Translations under genes and position numbers: made by a program
The notes under the pieces: model-generated
What the model was told of the DNA's origin: nothing
Database searches by the model: none
What the model saw: only the letters and a program-made list of their open reading frames with translations
Shown here: positions 51,841 to 64,000 of the stretch, piece after piece
Numbering within the stretch: the first letter of the stretch is position 1
Layout: each line of letters starts with the position of its first letter
Assembly (NCBI GenBank): GCA_963969595.1
Contig: OZ018408.1
Coordinates: forward strand, 44,827,022-44,891,021
Direction: 5' to 3'
From: Neckera pumila
Lineage: Eukaryota > Streptophyta > Bryopsida > Hypnales > Neckeraceae
DNA length: 64,000 nt

Positions 51841-54800
51841 TACTAAGAATTACGACCGCCTCTAGAATAATTTCCACGAACCGCACATCCCAATGCCGCC
51901 ATTGAAAGAAATTAAGAACGAACGTGCCAAATCACGACTTCCCCAAAACAAACAGTATTTGCGCATCTTCTGAAAACCAAATCTTCGGGCGGCACTGCGA
52001 GCTCCGAATACTGAGAATAATCTTTGGCGCCAGAGTGAATCTTGGTTGCGGCGCTTGCGAAATTCAAATCTCACAAGCAACTAGAGCTTGCGTCGCGGTT
52101 GAACTCCGGTGCAGTACCATACCACGCCACACAAAAAACGTCGACGACAACTCCGAATAATTCACAAAATGAGCGAAGCAGGGCATTGAATTCGTCAATA
52201 AAGTAGCAATTTCCGAAAACCTTGACATGTGGAAAGTCAAGGAACTTCGATCTAATGTTACCGGCTCCGAATCCTCCGATGCTTCCGCCTTCAAATGGAG
52301 CTTTACCCGCAAAACTCTGCCAATACAGTTTTCCTACTTCCACTCTCGCGAAATGATTGGCAAGCACTACCGAAAAAGCTAAAAGACTTCAAGCATCGAA
52401 TTCTCATACCGAAACCGATCAATCGAATTCAGTTTAAGTGGAGACTGATTCAATTTCCTTGATGGTTTAACTCGAATCGAGTTGAACTGGCCCTGGAGTG
52501 CTTCCTAATTCCCTTGTGCTTTGCCTGCTCTGGATCATAAATTATGTGTGGGGGGTTGCGAAAACTATGGAGATTTGTGTAAAATGATTAACGAAACTTG
52601 GACCAAAGAACGTGTCGTTGTTGTGAATGAGAGGTGCGTGGTCGGAGCTGGGATTTTCAGGATGATTTCCGAAGGAGAGCATAGTAACCCCTCGTAGAAT
52701 GCAAGCTGGTTTGGAGAGAACCTGGATTGTCGTGTCGACCTCGGAATCATGGTATGAAAATGAACAATTTGAACGATCCTAATGAGCAAAATAAAACTCA
52801 GATGGAGACATGATTGTAGCACTAGAATCAGTGAAGAAAAGAAAGCAGGTTGCTAATTTGGAAGTCTTGCAGATCATGAGCCCTGATTTTTCTGTTTTTG
52901 CTGCAAGACTATGAGAGAGACTACGGTAGTTGATGGTATTAGTGAGATGGATTAGTTCGTGGAATTAATTAGTGCGTCAGATTATTTAGTGAAATTTGTG
53001 AATGAGATACGGCATTTCTGTTTCAGTGGAAGGGATTAGTGGGAGACAGAGTGCTCTCATTTGCTTCGTTTAATTCCAGCGCCTACTGATTACAATTCTG
53101 TTTTTCCAATTGAACAGATTCCAGAGGCAAAGTTTTTTCTGTGTTGTAACGCTTCTTGCAGACATGAGTGAAGCTTGTATCATTCTTCCTAATTCTGCAT
53201 AAGAAGAGCTCTCCAGTACACGGCAATATGATGATATCGTCTTTGCAACAAAAGTGTGCCTGATGATGTCTGGACTCTCCTAGACTAGCAGAGCCATCTC
53301 ATAATTCCACAACGATGAAGGGCTATTCCATTTCGTGATTACGCTCTATGACGATCATTGATTTCGCTTCGAATTACCACTTGATGGTTTGGCATAAGTT
53401 ATGATTCTTGACTTTGTTTAGTGAAACACGCAAATAGCAACAGAGATGAAGTACTCCTGCCAGGCGGGCGGGATTTCGTGAGCATCCTGCGGGTAGTTTA
53501 TCAATAGTGTGAGCATTGTTGTGATTTCATACATTCCTTTTTAGTAGTCTCTCCTTTTAAATCCTAAGTGAAGTATAAGAATCGAAAGTGAGACTTAATG
53601 GAGAAACAGAACAATTAGGCTCAGGATCTTATTTAATCGCGTTGTCTTTGACAGGTGAGTTCCGGAGATGAAGTGGCGAATGATGTGATTTTTTGGTAGG
53701 TAGAACGAGATTGAGTGGATATGATGTCAAGAAGCTCGGCGGGCAATGCAGACCATCAGTTTAGCTGAATCCTGAACAATTTTAATTATTTGTAGAAATG
53801 GCAAATGTTCTTTCTGATGATTGCTACTCAACAGAATACTTACGGCTTGAGTAACAAGCGCCATTCAGCTTGAAGACACGAGAATATTCATATTCTTAAC
53901 GGGAGTAAGTAGTTTAGAACAATTTTGAAAGTACAATTTTCTGTAAAAAGAAAATTTCTATGGAGCTTGGCGGGATTCTGTGAATCACGAGAAGGCGATC
54001 AGGTGCACCAGTGCATTCTTCGGAAAATTGTTGTACAGTAGAATTGCCCCCAGAAACATCCTTGCTCTAATGACTGAACCGAAGGCTGATGTCACGTACC
54101 GGAAAACACAATTTCCAGAAGAATAGCATCATTAGGAGGCGAAGAGGCACTGTGTCGCTTAGTTTCCCATCATCTCCGGTAATGTGCTGAGGCAACTGGT
54201 AGTATCTCTGCTCATGTGATAGAAATCAGTTGTGTGTAGACTGTCGGTTGATTTCCCGTTTTCCTCAAAGTCATTGTTATGACACCCTGGATAGCACAAC
54301 AGCATCCAGGTGGTCCCTTCTGTGATTCTCAAGGACGGCGACGCAATTTCCGTTTACTTCCATGGATCTATTGAAGATCTGTGCTGGTGCAAAGAGACCG
54401 AATCAACTCATGCATCCGTTCTCCATATAACCTAGCCTACCTGGTACAAACTTCTCTCTTAAACAGTGATGCCGGAAAGCCTGAATGAGGCTTATGGAAG
54501 AAATAAGACCTTTTACATATGCTGGCGCGTGGCAAGGTTCACGAGGAGAGCTAGAGCAACGATCATCGCAAGACCTGTTGGTAATGCGTGCACAACTCTT
54601 CTGTGCTTTTTGGAGTTATTTGTGTGCTAAGTTTACCTCACAGCTCTCGAGTCTCGCAATGCTCCCTACCTTTCGAAGGTTAAGTTCCAGCAGATTGCTC
54701 TTCTTGCTCTTTTTTTTCATCGGTCGTTCACTTAAGGCACCATTATCAGTGTTACTCCTGGCTGGATCGACAATTTCTACAATACCTGAAAAGCTATCAG

Positions 54801-55491
54801 TTAGTGCAGTCGTCGAATGTAGGTTGAGAACTGACGGAACTCCAGATCTAAGAGAGACTTTGTTCAGAACCCTAGAATATACAGTGATGAAAACCCTTTT
54901 GGTCCTCCCTGTGCCGCATTCATAGGATTTTCATTTATCCTCTTAGAAGTCTGCGAATTTTGCTGAATTGACTGTTCGGTAGCTGATGAGCCGTCAATGC
55001 TTCGAATCCAGAGTCATCTCGTTTATTTTGGTCCTGTGCTTTGCCCTAGCTGTTGGCGGCACAATAGAGCATCCTTCAAATTTAATGGATGCCTCGCTTC
55101 ATATCTGGGGATTGACAGTTCCGGAGATGTTTTGATGTACAAGATTCATAGCACTTACAAAACTATGAAGTTCGTGGCCAGGGATTCACAAAGCAATCAA
55201 GAACGTCAGCAGCAAGTTCAGCACAAAATCCAGGTAACTATCAAAAAAATCTCTTGTCGACGGGAAAAAGAAATCTGCCTGTGAAGTGGCACCATGTGTT
55301 TCGCTGCAGAAGAAGAGGCAGGAAAGCAGACATTTTCTCTACTTTTCAAGTTGAGAAAGTCGTGCTTGTCTTCCCTATGATATGGTTAGCTTTTCCTGTA
55401 TTCTATTAGAAATTTCTTTTTCTTACATAGCCATGCCCAGTAATGTGACAACATTTTATCTGAGCTTCATGGTTCATTTTGAACAGATGAC
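51841..55491. other. Intergenic region between CAX and the vasohibin-like gene
   Basis: The two genes are divergent, so both promoters should lie here. An open stretch at 54485-54925 (+, 146 codons) includes a hydrophobic run but has no recognisable domain and no clear splice link to the downstream gene. Nothing else was recognised. Confidence 0.5.
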
Positions 55492-58400
55492 ATGTGTGAG
55501 GTTTCTCGTCCTAAACGATCGCCGACATTCAACTTCTTCGGTTGGTTTGGAAAAGCAAGCCAAAGAGTAGTGCAGGCTATGAAATGTCTTGTTACATGTA
55601 GTACCATCCTTGAGTCAGATGACTATTTTGCGGAGTACGTGGCTAGAATTCTGGGGGAACCTAATAGGGTTTTTATCCATGGTAGCCAAGAATCGTCTCC
55701 ATCGGCTTGCTCTTTTACGCGGGAAGCGAGTTCATCCTTTAGGTCAGACATCAGTTTCTCCCAATACTTTACAAACGCTATGAGAGTTCCTAGTCCCTTG
55801 CGATTACAAGGGGGTGAAGACCAAACTCCATCAACTGGTCCTGTCCCACTGAAGGCATGTTCATTCTCCAAGTCAGACAACAGTTTTGCAGAGTACTTAG
55901 CTAATGCAATAAGAGAGAACGACACATTGAATTTTCGGGATAACCAAGAGGAGACACAATCAAACTGCTCAATACCACGAGACGCTTGCTTGTCCCACCC
56001 GTCGGATGCCGTCGGGTCTACGAAGAGTGGTGTTAATAGTGCAGGCAGGAGCTTGTCAGCCTGCTCTACCCCCCAGGAGGTAACTTCACTGGGTTGGGTC
56101 ACTCCCCAAGATGTGTGGTCGAATAGAAATGGTGGACAGTCCCCAATAGGTTTCGTTGGGAATTTGAACGCAAACACAAGCTCCCGTCTTGCTGCCATCT
56201 GCATATCAGAGAAATCACAAATCTTTGAAAGACCGCAACACTCCTCAGAGGTTCGTTTTCCTTCAGATGATCCTTCTGAGTCATGTCTCTTATTCTTGTT
56301 AAAGTAAATGCTTTTTTCCCAGATCAAGCATCCAAATCTGGTTTGAGTCCACATTCTTCAATCTTGAAAAATGCATGCATGTACCATCATGCTTCTCACA
56401 GTCAGCAATGCTGTTCATGATTCAGTCATCAACTCATCGTATTTGAGTTAAGCCAATGAGTAGTTCACCAGTTCAGTAAAATCCAATGAGAGACCGAAAT
56501 TTAGCTCTTGTATTCCGAATTTCTTGAAGATGACATGGCCTTGTAGGGTCCAGAATCAGCCGTTACTTCCACTTATGTGAAGATAGACCAATGTCAATGC
56601 ATTGGAGAAAATATGATCTCAAGTGTTTCTTCTGCACAGCCCAAGCTGCCTTCCAATTTCTTTGACCTGCCTACCAGACAGCGACTTCGAGCAGTCAAGC
56701 AGGTTAACCAGTTATGGTTCGTAAATATATCTCAAAGTATTGGTCTATACTTACTGTAAATAGATCAAAACGACTACCTGACAATTGACTTTCATGTTCT
56801 ATTCTGTACAACAATCTGAAACCTAAGTGATTTTTTTGGCGCTGGTTGAGCAGTTTCTCTCTGACTTCGAGTACAGACTAAACTCGCTTTCCAACTTCCA
56901 GATCAAGAAACAGCGGCCCTTGTTAGCGCTCATGGTCACTGCAAAACTGGTACATATATCCATTTCATCTTCTGTATGTCAATGAGGACTTCTGATATCT
57001 TTTTAATGTAGATCTCGTATTCAGACAATGAGAAAGCTTGTGAATTTGTTGGAGTCTCTTAACAAGATGCTTCTTGTGTAAATTGTTTAGGCTCTCCCCG
57101 CTGAATATTATTAAATAAAAAATAGTTGCTACGAACATATGCTGATCGTAACTCGATCTCTCCAATTACATAAACAGATTATTCACCAACCCGAGCCCAT
57201 CAAGTGTGTGGAGGCAGTATTTGTTGCGCTCTATCTGACTGTAAGCCTATCCAATCTGACATGTTTTATCAATTGTTAGGCAAAACTTGAAAACCAATTT
57301 GACTCAATAAAATAAGTACCTCGAATTGAAAATCAAGAGTCAAATGGTGAAGCCGGTTGTCTGAACTTGCCCTGCAGGCTGGCCTTCAATCAGTTGAGCG
57401 CATACCACTTGGATTCAAGACACAGTTTGCCAATCAGGTGTAGTTTCCTCATGACATTCACGTATGCCGCATTGGTGTACTCTGTCAGACAAAATTGATA
57501 CATCAACATTTTCAGCTGACATTTATATGCGGTATGCATTGGGGCGAGGGATTGAACAGGTATTCCACCACATTGTCCTGCTGGTGCAGCATAAAGGCAA
57601 GTATGGAGCGCTTGGAATGAGCAGGAGCCCAGATCTAATGAACAAAGACATCTGTTACGACAGGTAAAAGAGGAAGCTTACATGAAATTTCAATTATAGA
57701 CAGTCACAGCCAGGTCTAATCTTACAATTTTGGGATTTTAAGCGTAACTAAAACTTTAATGAAGTTGTTGTAATATATACATATCATCTGAAAATATCGT
57801 TGTCATTGGAGGCGAAAATATAAGCTATTCATTGACTGGTGAGTGTTCCTTAGGTTGATTTTGAGTTTTCACGTAAAAGATTACGCTTTGAACAATTGTT
57901 TAAGACAACGTGGAACTTCAAAGCTTGAACTGCTTTAAGGAAAATTCTAACATGAAAATATTGTTTGAGAAATATCAGCATGTCAAGCATTATTGAAGAC
58001 TTCAAGGTAGCATACGAGGAAAGTGACCATACAATCCTTAATCTTCAAATTGGCCTCCCGGTAAGTAGATAATACTTCTGGTCATTCAACGCAGACTGTT
58101 ATGTATCACTGAAGCACATTTGAAGTGTCATCACTGAAGTGTTTGTCAATAGATGTTTAGCATCTGCTGTGGTTGGTCTTCTGTGCGCTAGTGAGTGGTC
58201 CTTGAGTCTCTTTTTGTAGGAAATTGGAATTGACTCGAGTAAACAGGTCGTCACAAAATAACCAGCACATCTTGTGGCAGGTAGAACATAACATTATGTC
58301 CTCAACTTACGTTTGTTGGGAACATGTTTGTCTTTGCCCGGCCGACCAACCATGGCCAGAGGTAAGCGGTAGATGTTTTCCCCCAAAAGCCTTCGAATGT

Positions 58401-59480
58401 AATTTTCCAAACTTTGATAATGTGATGCTGAGAAACCATGTATACATAGAAGTCCCATCCTATGTTGTTGCAGTCTCATTGAAGATTCCTCATCATGGAC
58501 AGTATCCTCGCATGTGAAGAACATTGTGTCCGAAAATGAGGTCTGACATACTGAAAATAAGGTTTACATCAGTGTGTGGCAGCCATTGAGAACCATGCAT
58601 CGCGGATGAAGCACCTATGGAATATGTAAGCCCATTTCAACTAGCGGTAACTACTTTTAGTTCGTAAACATTTGCCAGCTGCTGGAAATTTGGTGCTGAT
58701 ATCCTCTCCTAGTCGCACACAGAATTGGTTCAGTCAATGGTGTCTGTAGGTCAATGGTTTCAAAACTCTAGTGAGCAAAAATTTTACATTGAAGACTAAT
58801 GAAGTATCAGTACTTAAATATTAAGAGTGTAGGTACTTATTGATGGGCTACGAATCGAGTCATTGCTGTGAATTTGAGCATTGAGCGACAATTTCTTCTG
58901 CAGATGGGTGATTTCTGGGAGAGGAGCTGACCCCATGAGAAAGCCGTTGAAGACCCTGAGGAAACCTCCACTAAACAGTGGATTGAACACGAGAGTCAAG
59001 CCGACGGTAAAGAAGGCGTCAACCTTGCGAAAGAACTCTATGGGTAGGAACCGGTGTGAGGAGTGTCAAGTACCTCCGTGCCGTCCAACCTCAACCTACA
59101 CTCCCTCTTATCAATCACCAGTGATCAATAAAACGCATCTCCAGAATTCCCAAAAGCAAAGGAATACTCCAGTTTCCATCAACAAGTCTCTATTGAAAGG
59201 CTTCTTCAACCCTGGAGATTCCCCTGGTCCTTGGAAATACACTCAGTGTCCCAAACACCGTCATCAAGGAACCATGTCCGGTGAAAACGAAGAGTACATG
59301 ATCCATATAGATGAGTATGGGTCAATTGAACGACATCCTGTAGCTTGGGAGAGTTGCAAGCTCTGCGATTGCGGAAACTTGTTATGTCAAGCAGACTCGA
59401 AGTTGCTTGATGAAAATCCTAAGATTAGGGGATCAGGACCTCTTTACAGTATGGTACTTCAGGAATCAAAATCTGAGTGA
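55492..59480 (+). CDS. Vasohibin-like tubulin tyrosine carboxypeptidase with repeat extension and Cys-rich tail
   Basis: Vasohibins are transglutaminase-like cysteine proteases that remove the C-terminal Tyr of alpha-tubulin. The core exons join in phase: 56547-56702 (NFFDLPTRQRLRAVKQ), 56854-56949 (NFQIKKQRPLLALMVTAKL), 57178-57240 (PEPIKCVEAVFVALYLT), 57378-57437 (VERIPLGFKTQFANQ), 57560-57663 (FHHIVLLVQHKGKYGALGMS), 57979-58060 (IIEDFKVAYEESDH). Then come 58220-58280, 58573-58625 (AAIENHASRMKHLW) and 58904-59480. Catalytic candidates are Cys in PIKC, His in FHHIV (35 residues later) and Ser in GMSRS (17 later); these spacings equal C169/H204/S221 of human VASH1. Upstream, 55492-56250 encodes 253 residues with three 43-residue repeats; its link to the core by the GAG|GTTCGT donor is inferred. 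The 191-residue last exon is basic, then Cys-rich. The phase between 58060 and 58220 does not match, so an indel or unusual splicing occurs there. Confidence 0.85.
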
Positions 59481-59625
59481 TGCACCAAATGATTCATGAA
59501 ATGCTGAAGCAAGACCTCAAGTCTACGCCAACAATACAATAGTGGTTTCTCACGATCTGAGAAGACCTATAGTGAGCATCAACGAGCTGGTCCCAAGTAA
59601 GCAGATTGTTGGAGAGAGAAGTTTT

Positions 59626-59837
59626 TTAACCCTTAAGTGCCCAGGTGTCCCAAAGTGGGTGGACACTTTCATATCTGCAGGAGTTGAAATCAAAAGAACT
59701 ATATATCAAAAGGCACGAACACAATGAGGAAACCATTTCCCTACATTTTGAACGATAGACCTGTGTTAAAAGGTACTGTCAAATGCTAGCATCCAAACTG
59801 GAATTTCTGTTTTTTCCTTGGGCACTTAAAGGGTTAC
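59626..59837. mobile_element. 212-bp TTAA-type MITE
   Basis: Starts TTAACCCTTAAGTGCCCAGG and ends CCTTGGGCACTTAAAGGGTTAC: a 20-base inverted repeat with two or three differences, edges TTAA and TTAC. The ends match the larger TTAA families, but the interior is short and different. It lies about 145 bases beyond the stop of the vasohibin-like gene and may fall in its 3' UTR. Confidence 0.75.
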
Positions 59838-62800
59838 CGTATTATAAGCGGAAAATGGATGATTGGCTTCATTGCCTACATGATGGCTTCACCAAAATAA
59901 CAACCTAAGAAAATTCTTCAGTGCCGGGATGATGATACAATGTTAACCAGATGAGACTCTGTTCCTTCCTCCCGTTCAGGGCTTGTATCAACCGCTTGAA
60001 ATACAACTCAAGGCTGGACCATGACAAGGGAAACAGGGTCCGAGCCTTACTGACAACTAAATCATTAACCAGAAATGCCTCAAGATTCATAGTCGCTAAG
60101 CTGCCGTGGTAAGGTAGAAGACCCATTGCGGTCAGAATTAGGAGTGTGTCCTCATGCCATTGCTGAAATTTTTCAAATTTTTTCGCACACAAAGATAAGT
60201 GTGAGATAAGTGTGAGAGACAGTGAGGACATTTAAATTAAATTTTTTGGACCAAGTATGAATTAGTTCTAAATTTTTTAAGTGATCCAGCCCATAGGGAT
60301 CTGTAGGCTACCTCATCACCAACAAAATCTAAATCCAGTATGGTCATCTTCCTACCCAATGCAGTCACAACATTTTCAAACATGGAAAACCTAAAAAATC
60401 AGTTTTTACAAAGAATTTTACACTACAAAGTTGGAAGTACCTATTAAGGTCACTAATTACTCCATAACTTCCATGTAAGACATTGATTGTGGTCTGAAAA
60501 ACCACAATGGGGTCATTCGGTGTCCATCATGGGCCATTTGACTGCAATAGGGTCTTTTACCTTACTTTATCGGAGAACGACTTGAACGACTGAAAAATGC
60601 AATCAGAAACAAGCACAAGAGATGTCATGAGCCACATCATAGTCGAGAAACAAACAACTGCCTGCACTGATGGGTTCAAGGGAAATGATTCAAACATGTA
60701 TCCAAAACTTCATTCTATTCATGTAAGCGAACAGGAATTAGCGCCACCGGATGACACTACTCTTAAACAGCACAGGCTCACTCATTTTGCAATAACGACT
60801 CCAACGCAACTAATCAACAACTGGGTGTAAGCAAGGAGAATCAATGCAACCAGGATAGATGCGCAAACCTTCAAGGACGGTGAGGTTTCCCTTTCTGTTC
60901 ATAACAACGATCTCTTCTTCCAGGGTGAGAACTTCGATTTGTGTATACAGAGCGATGTTTTGGGAACATTTATTAAGCTTTTTCGATCTGGCAATTTACT
61001 GTCAGTGAGGAGTTGCACTTAAGGAGGTGAGCTCATTTCTCTTCAACGTGCTCGCCTCCGTTGTTTCCACGTCACTACCTTCCAGATTTTGATTGTGTTT
61101 TCGTTTCTTGGCACAGATCGGGTGATGCTTTGGAGATCAGAAATCAACTTAATTCCGTGACTTGTAGTAGTGGGCATTGAAAGGATTTCGATTACGTATT
61201 TGTGATTTTCCTGTATGTGGATTTGCACGTCCTTCTGTTAAACTCGTTGGGCACAGAATTAGGTTTGCACTTGCATGCAACTAGTTTCCTTAAGAAAATG
61301 GTTCCAATTGGGAGTCGTTGCTCTTTGGGCTCCGTGCAACTAGTCCTAAATAGCGTTGGTTTCGACGTACTTGAGCAAACATTTCATTCATGGATAACGC
61401 GCTACGAAAACGGTCTCTGGCAATTCTTTTTTCAGCCGAGCCGTCTCCCCTGTGTGATCCCTTAAGAGAGATACCTTGCTTTTCATAACAGAGACCTCCT
61501 CTCTAAGAAACAGTCAAGCTAATCATGCCCGTCGATATTTCTCCTAAACGTGAACGGCCTAACCTAGGTTGTATACGATTTCAGGAAGAGCAGAGATCAG
61601 AACCACAGCCATGGTTTAATAGTTCGTCCACACATCATCTTTCAGAGTGGTAACGGATATGATTGTTCATCATGTCCTCAAGCTCTCGACCGATTAAAAT
61701 AAAGCCGAGTTCATATTTGTTTAACTTTGTTTCAACCGATGCATGTATTCAGTCGCGCTTCACCCATATCATTAACCTCAAATGTCGTTGAACAAGTGCA
61801 AAAAAATCGTGAAGAGCCTCCGATGCTTATTTACCAGAATATCGTATTATTGGAGACCTGATATCGAGATTAGGTTTGTAGACTTATTGCAAAACGACAA
61901 GAGAAACTGTAGCACCATGGATTGAACCCGATGCCATAAAAAGGGCAGTGGCTCACCACCTAAAGATGATGCACATATTGTGCCTGTAACTGACGAGAGA
62001 TTAGCTCATGAAGTATCAATAACCTCTGCTTTTTGTACAGGACAAACATATATTGAACTACTTCACAGAGACCGTCATACGCAACAAAATCGTCACCACC
62101 CGGAGGTGAACTACGATCCGAAAGATGGTATTTTGATGGGTTGTAATCATTGGTCTCTGTGCAATACAAAGTCTCAATCCTGTTCCTGGAAGTCAACCTG
62201 ACCAAACAGGAAGGAGTAACATACAGAAATATAAGTGGCATGGTCTGTCCCAAAGAGTAATTGCAGCGACGCTGCTCTCTAGGGCAATGGAATATGCAAC
62301 CTCACGTCCTCGAGGTATGGCTCTCCACGAGAAATCTAATAACGAAGAAAGGCCAAGGCACAAACTCGTGAACAGATTTCCCAAGAGAAGCCACGACGCG
62401 TGGACGTATCCTTCTCTGACGTTGACAAAGGACTCTACGACCACAAGTGCATCACATGGACGCGAAGGGCCGCTCCTCGCTGTCAGAGCAACACCCCGCC
62501 AAGAGTGTCGCTCCCGTCATTCAAACTAAACACAATACCTTAAAGATGGACGAAGGCTGTCAGTTGGTAGTGCATGTTTTGTTCAACACGTAGGTTCAGA
62601 ACAGGTCTATGTGTTATATCTTCATCCAGCCAATCCTCCACTAAACAATGAAAATCTATTCTCGAAGCCTCAGTCGAAAGATGGTGATAAGTTAAACATC
62701 ACAGAAATCAGAAGTTTTCGGATATTATCTTCATCACCGGCTTGCAAGAACGAATACCAAACCCTAAAACATCAGACAGACAAAAGGCCTCAGTTTACAG

Positions 62801-64000
62801 TTTTGCGTCACAGAAATGCAGGCGGCATACTGAGGAGGTTCTCCTTGTCAAACAAGGTCCCAGCACCACCCGCAACTAACGCCCGTAGAGGTAACCATCA
62901 TGGGCCGTGAAAGAATCCTTAGCGAATAAACACTAAGAAACGGAAAACTTACGGCGTAATCGACTGAAGTGTGCACAGGACATAAGTAATGGTAGAGGGA
63001 CAACCCAATCCACGTCGCGCCTGAATCAGTTATTGTAGGCCTCGTTAACGAGGTGAGGGTCGTTACATGCCGAAGCGTGCTCACCACACCAGATACCGGA
63101 GGCCGAGTGTTCACCACTAATAGAAAATGCAAAGAAAAGCAACAAAAAAAATCAGTTCATCAAACCACATTGCAAGTCTAGACAAGAAACTGCGCAAGAG
63201 AGACCTGCATTGCTTGAGGGCAATCTGAAGATTTGCGCAAGAGAGAGATAGTTGAAGACGAGGAGCGTGAAGACATTAAGTACGAAACAGAAGAGCTCAC
63301 ATGCGGCTGAAACACAGAAACCCTAAATTGACGCCCCCATAACGGTCATATAACTTGGCACACGGGAACTCGGAAACTCGGGAACCCTAATTTGAATAAC
63401 CCAACTCAAGTGCAAACCAAAAAATCAAAGTAACCACGGTATATCTAATTGTGACCCTACCCTAAACGGGGTTTTAATACCATGTATTGAAGTGTTTTTT
63501 TAGTGTTAAAAATAGCAATGGATTCATTTCATGAAAGTAAAAATGATTCAAAAGACATGTAGAAGTTTTATATAAAAGCACCTTGCTTCAATACTATGAG
63601 AAAGATCTATTGTAGTTATGGTATGTTGTACCTTGATAGCAACTTTGACAATCTTAATGTGGTACATTGAGTGTAAGCACTAGGATTAGCTGAAAAAATA
63701 TTTTCAAAACAAGATGGAAATTTTTTAGAAAGTCACTTTTTGAAGAAAAAAAATTTTCTTGTATAAACAAGAAAAGGAACTTGTAGAATTTTTTTATTTT
63801 AGCATATAGTGAACCCTATTTTCTTAAAGGAAAAGATATTTAGCCAATAAGTGTTGAAACTACTACTTAGATTTAGTAGTATATATTTTTTCAGAATATA
63901 GAAGAAATGTGCAATTATAGAATATGTATCATTTTAGAAGAAAGTTAACTATTAAAGGCCAAAAAGAATCTTCTACAAAACATAATATGCAATAAAATAT
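59838..64000. other. No recognisable gene
   Basis: Several open stretches exist (for example 59905-60231 minus, 62611-62910 plus, 62848-63132 minus with a possible donor after SVDYA), but none has a recognisable domain or a consistent exon chain. From about 63480 onward the DNA is AT-rich like the other repeat regions. A gene with poorly conserved exons at 61-63.3 kb cannot be excluded. Confidence 0.45.

Noticed and set aside
54485..54925. 146-codon open frame upstream of the vasohibin-like gene
   Set aside because: No domain, odd composition (leucine/serine run), and no donor/acceptor pair linking it convincingly to 55492. Kept only as a possible leader.
59905..60231. 108-codon open frame on the minus strand
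   Set aside because: Amino-acid composition is plausible, but there is no recognised family, no splice partners, and it lies in a repeat-prone region.
62193..63132. Overlapping open frames on both strands at 62.2-63.1 kb
   Set aside because: One has a possible donor, but no consistent chain of exons or domain emerges. Reported only as an unresolved region.

Overview
The window is nuclear DNA of a land plant, most likely a bryophyte (moss or liverwort). Genes are split by many short GT-AG introns, exons have mid-range GC, and intergenic DNA is very AT-rich and full of small inverted-repeat elements. The gene set (cytosolic RPS8, meiotic REC8 cohesin, a malectin/LRR receptor kinase, a CAX exchanger) is plant-like. 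A vasohibin-type tubulin carboxypeptidase fits a plant with flagellated sperm. The exact lineage is inferred, not proven.

Layout. 1-1607 (+): 3' part of RPS8. 1.6-13.5 kb: AT-rich, gene-poor DNA with a family of TTAA-flanked, CCCCTAAA-ended elements and a foldback element. 14.4-16.0 kb (+): a four-exon gene for a small, probably plastid-targeted protein of unknown function. 17.0-23.7 kb (-): REC8-type alpha-kleisin. 23.7-30 kb: AT-rich DNA with element fragments. 29.95-30.6 kb (-): decayed Ty1/copia reverse transcriptase. 30.6-36.8 kb (-): ten-exon malectin-like/LRR receptor kinase. 36.8-41.5 kb: intergenic, with a 33-bp tandem triplet and a copia RNase H remnant. 41.6-43.6 kb (-): atypical protein kinase with a long N-terminal region, preceded by a duplicated leader segment and a long hairpin. 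45.4-48.5 kb: more TTAA elements, one nested in another. 49.0-51.8 kb (-): complete ten-exon CAX-type cation/proton exchanger. 55.5-59.5 kb (+): vasohibin-like gene with a three-repeat N-terminal extension and a Cys-rich tail. 59.6-64 kb: a short TTAA element, then nothing I recognise.

Most notable points. (1) The vasohibin-like protease keeps Cys, His and Ser at exactly the spacing of human VASH1, with plant-side additions at both ends. (2) The TTAA elements have piggyBac-style ends, and one nested insertion can be checked against an uninterrupted relative inside this window. (3) At least two otherwise intact genes carry a single-base frameshift at a short C/G run. That looks more like assembly error than gene death, but needs reads or transcripts to settle. 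The genes show no operon-like functional link to each other.
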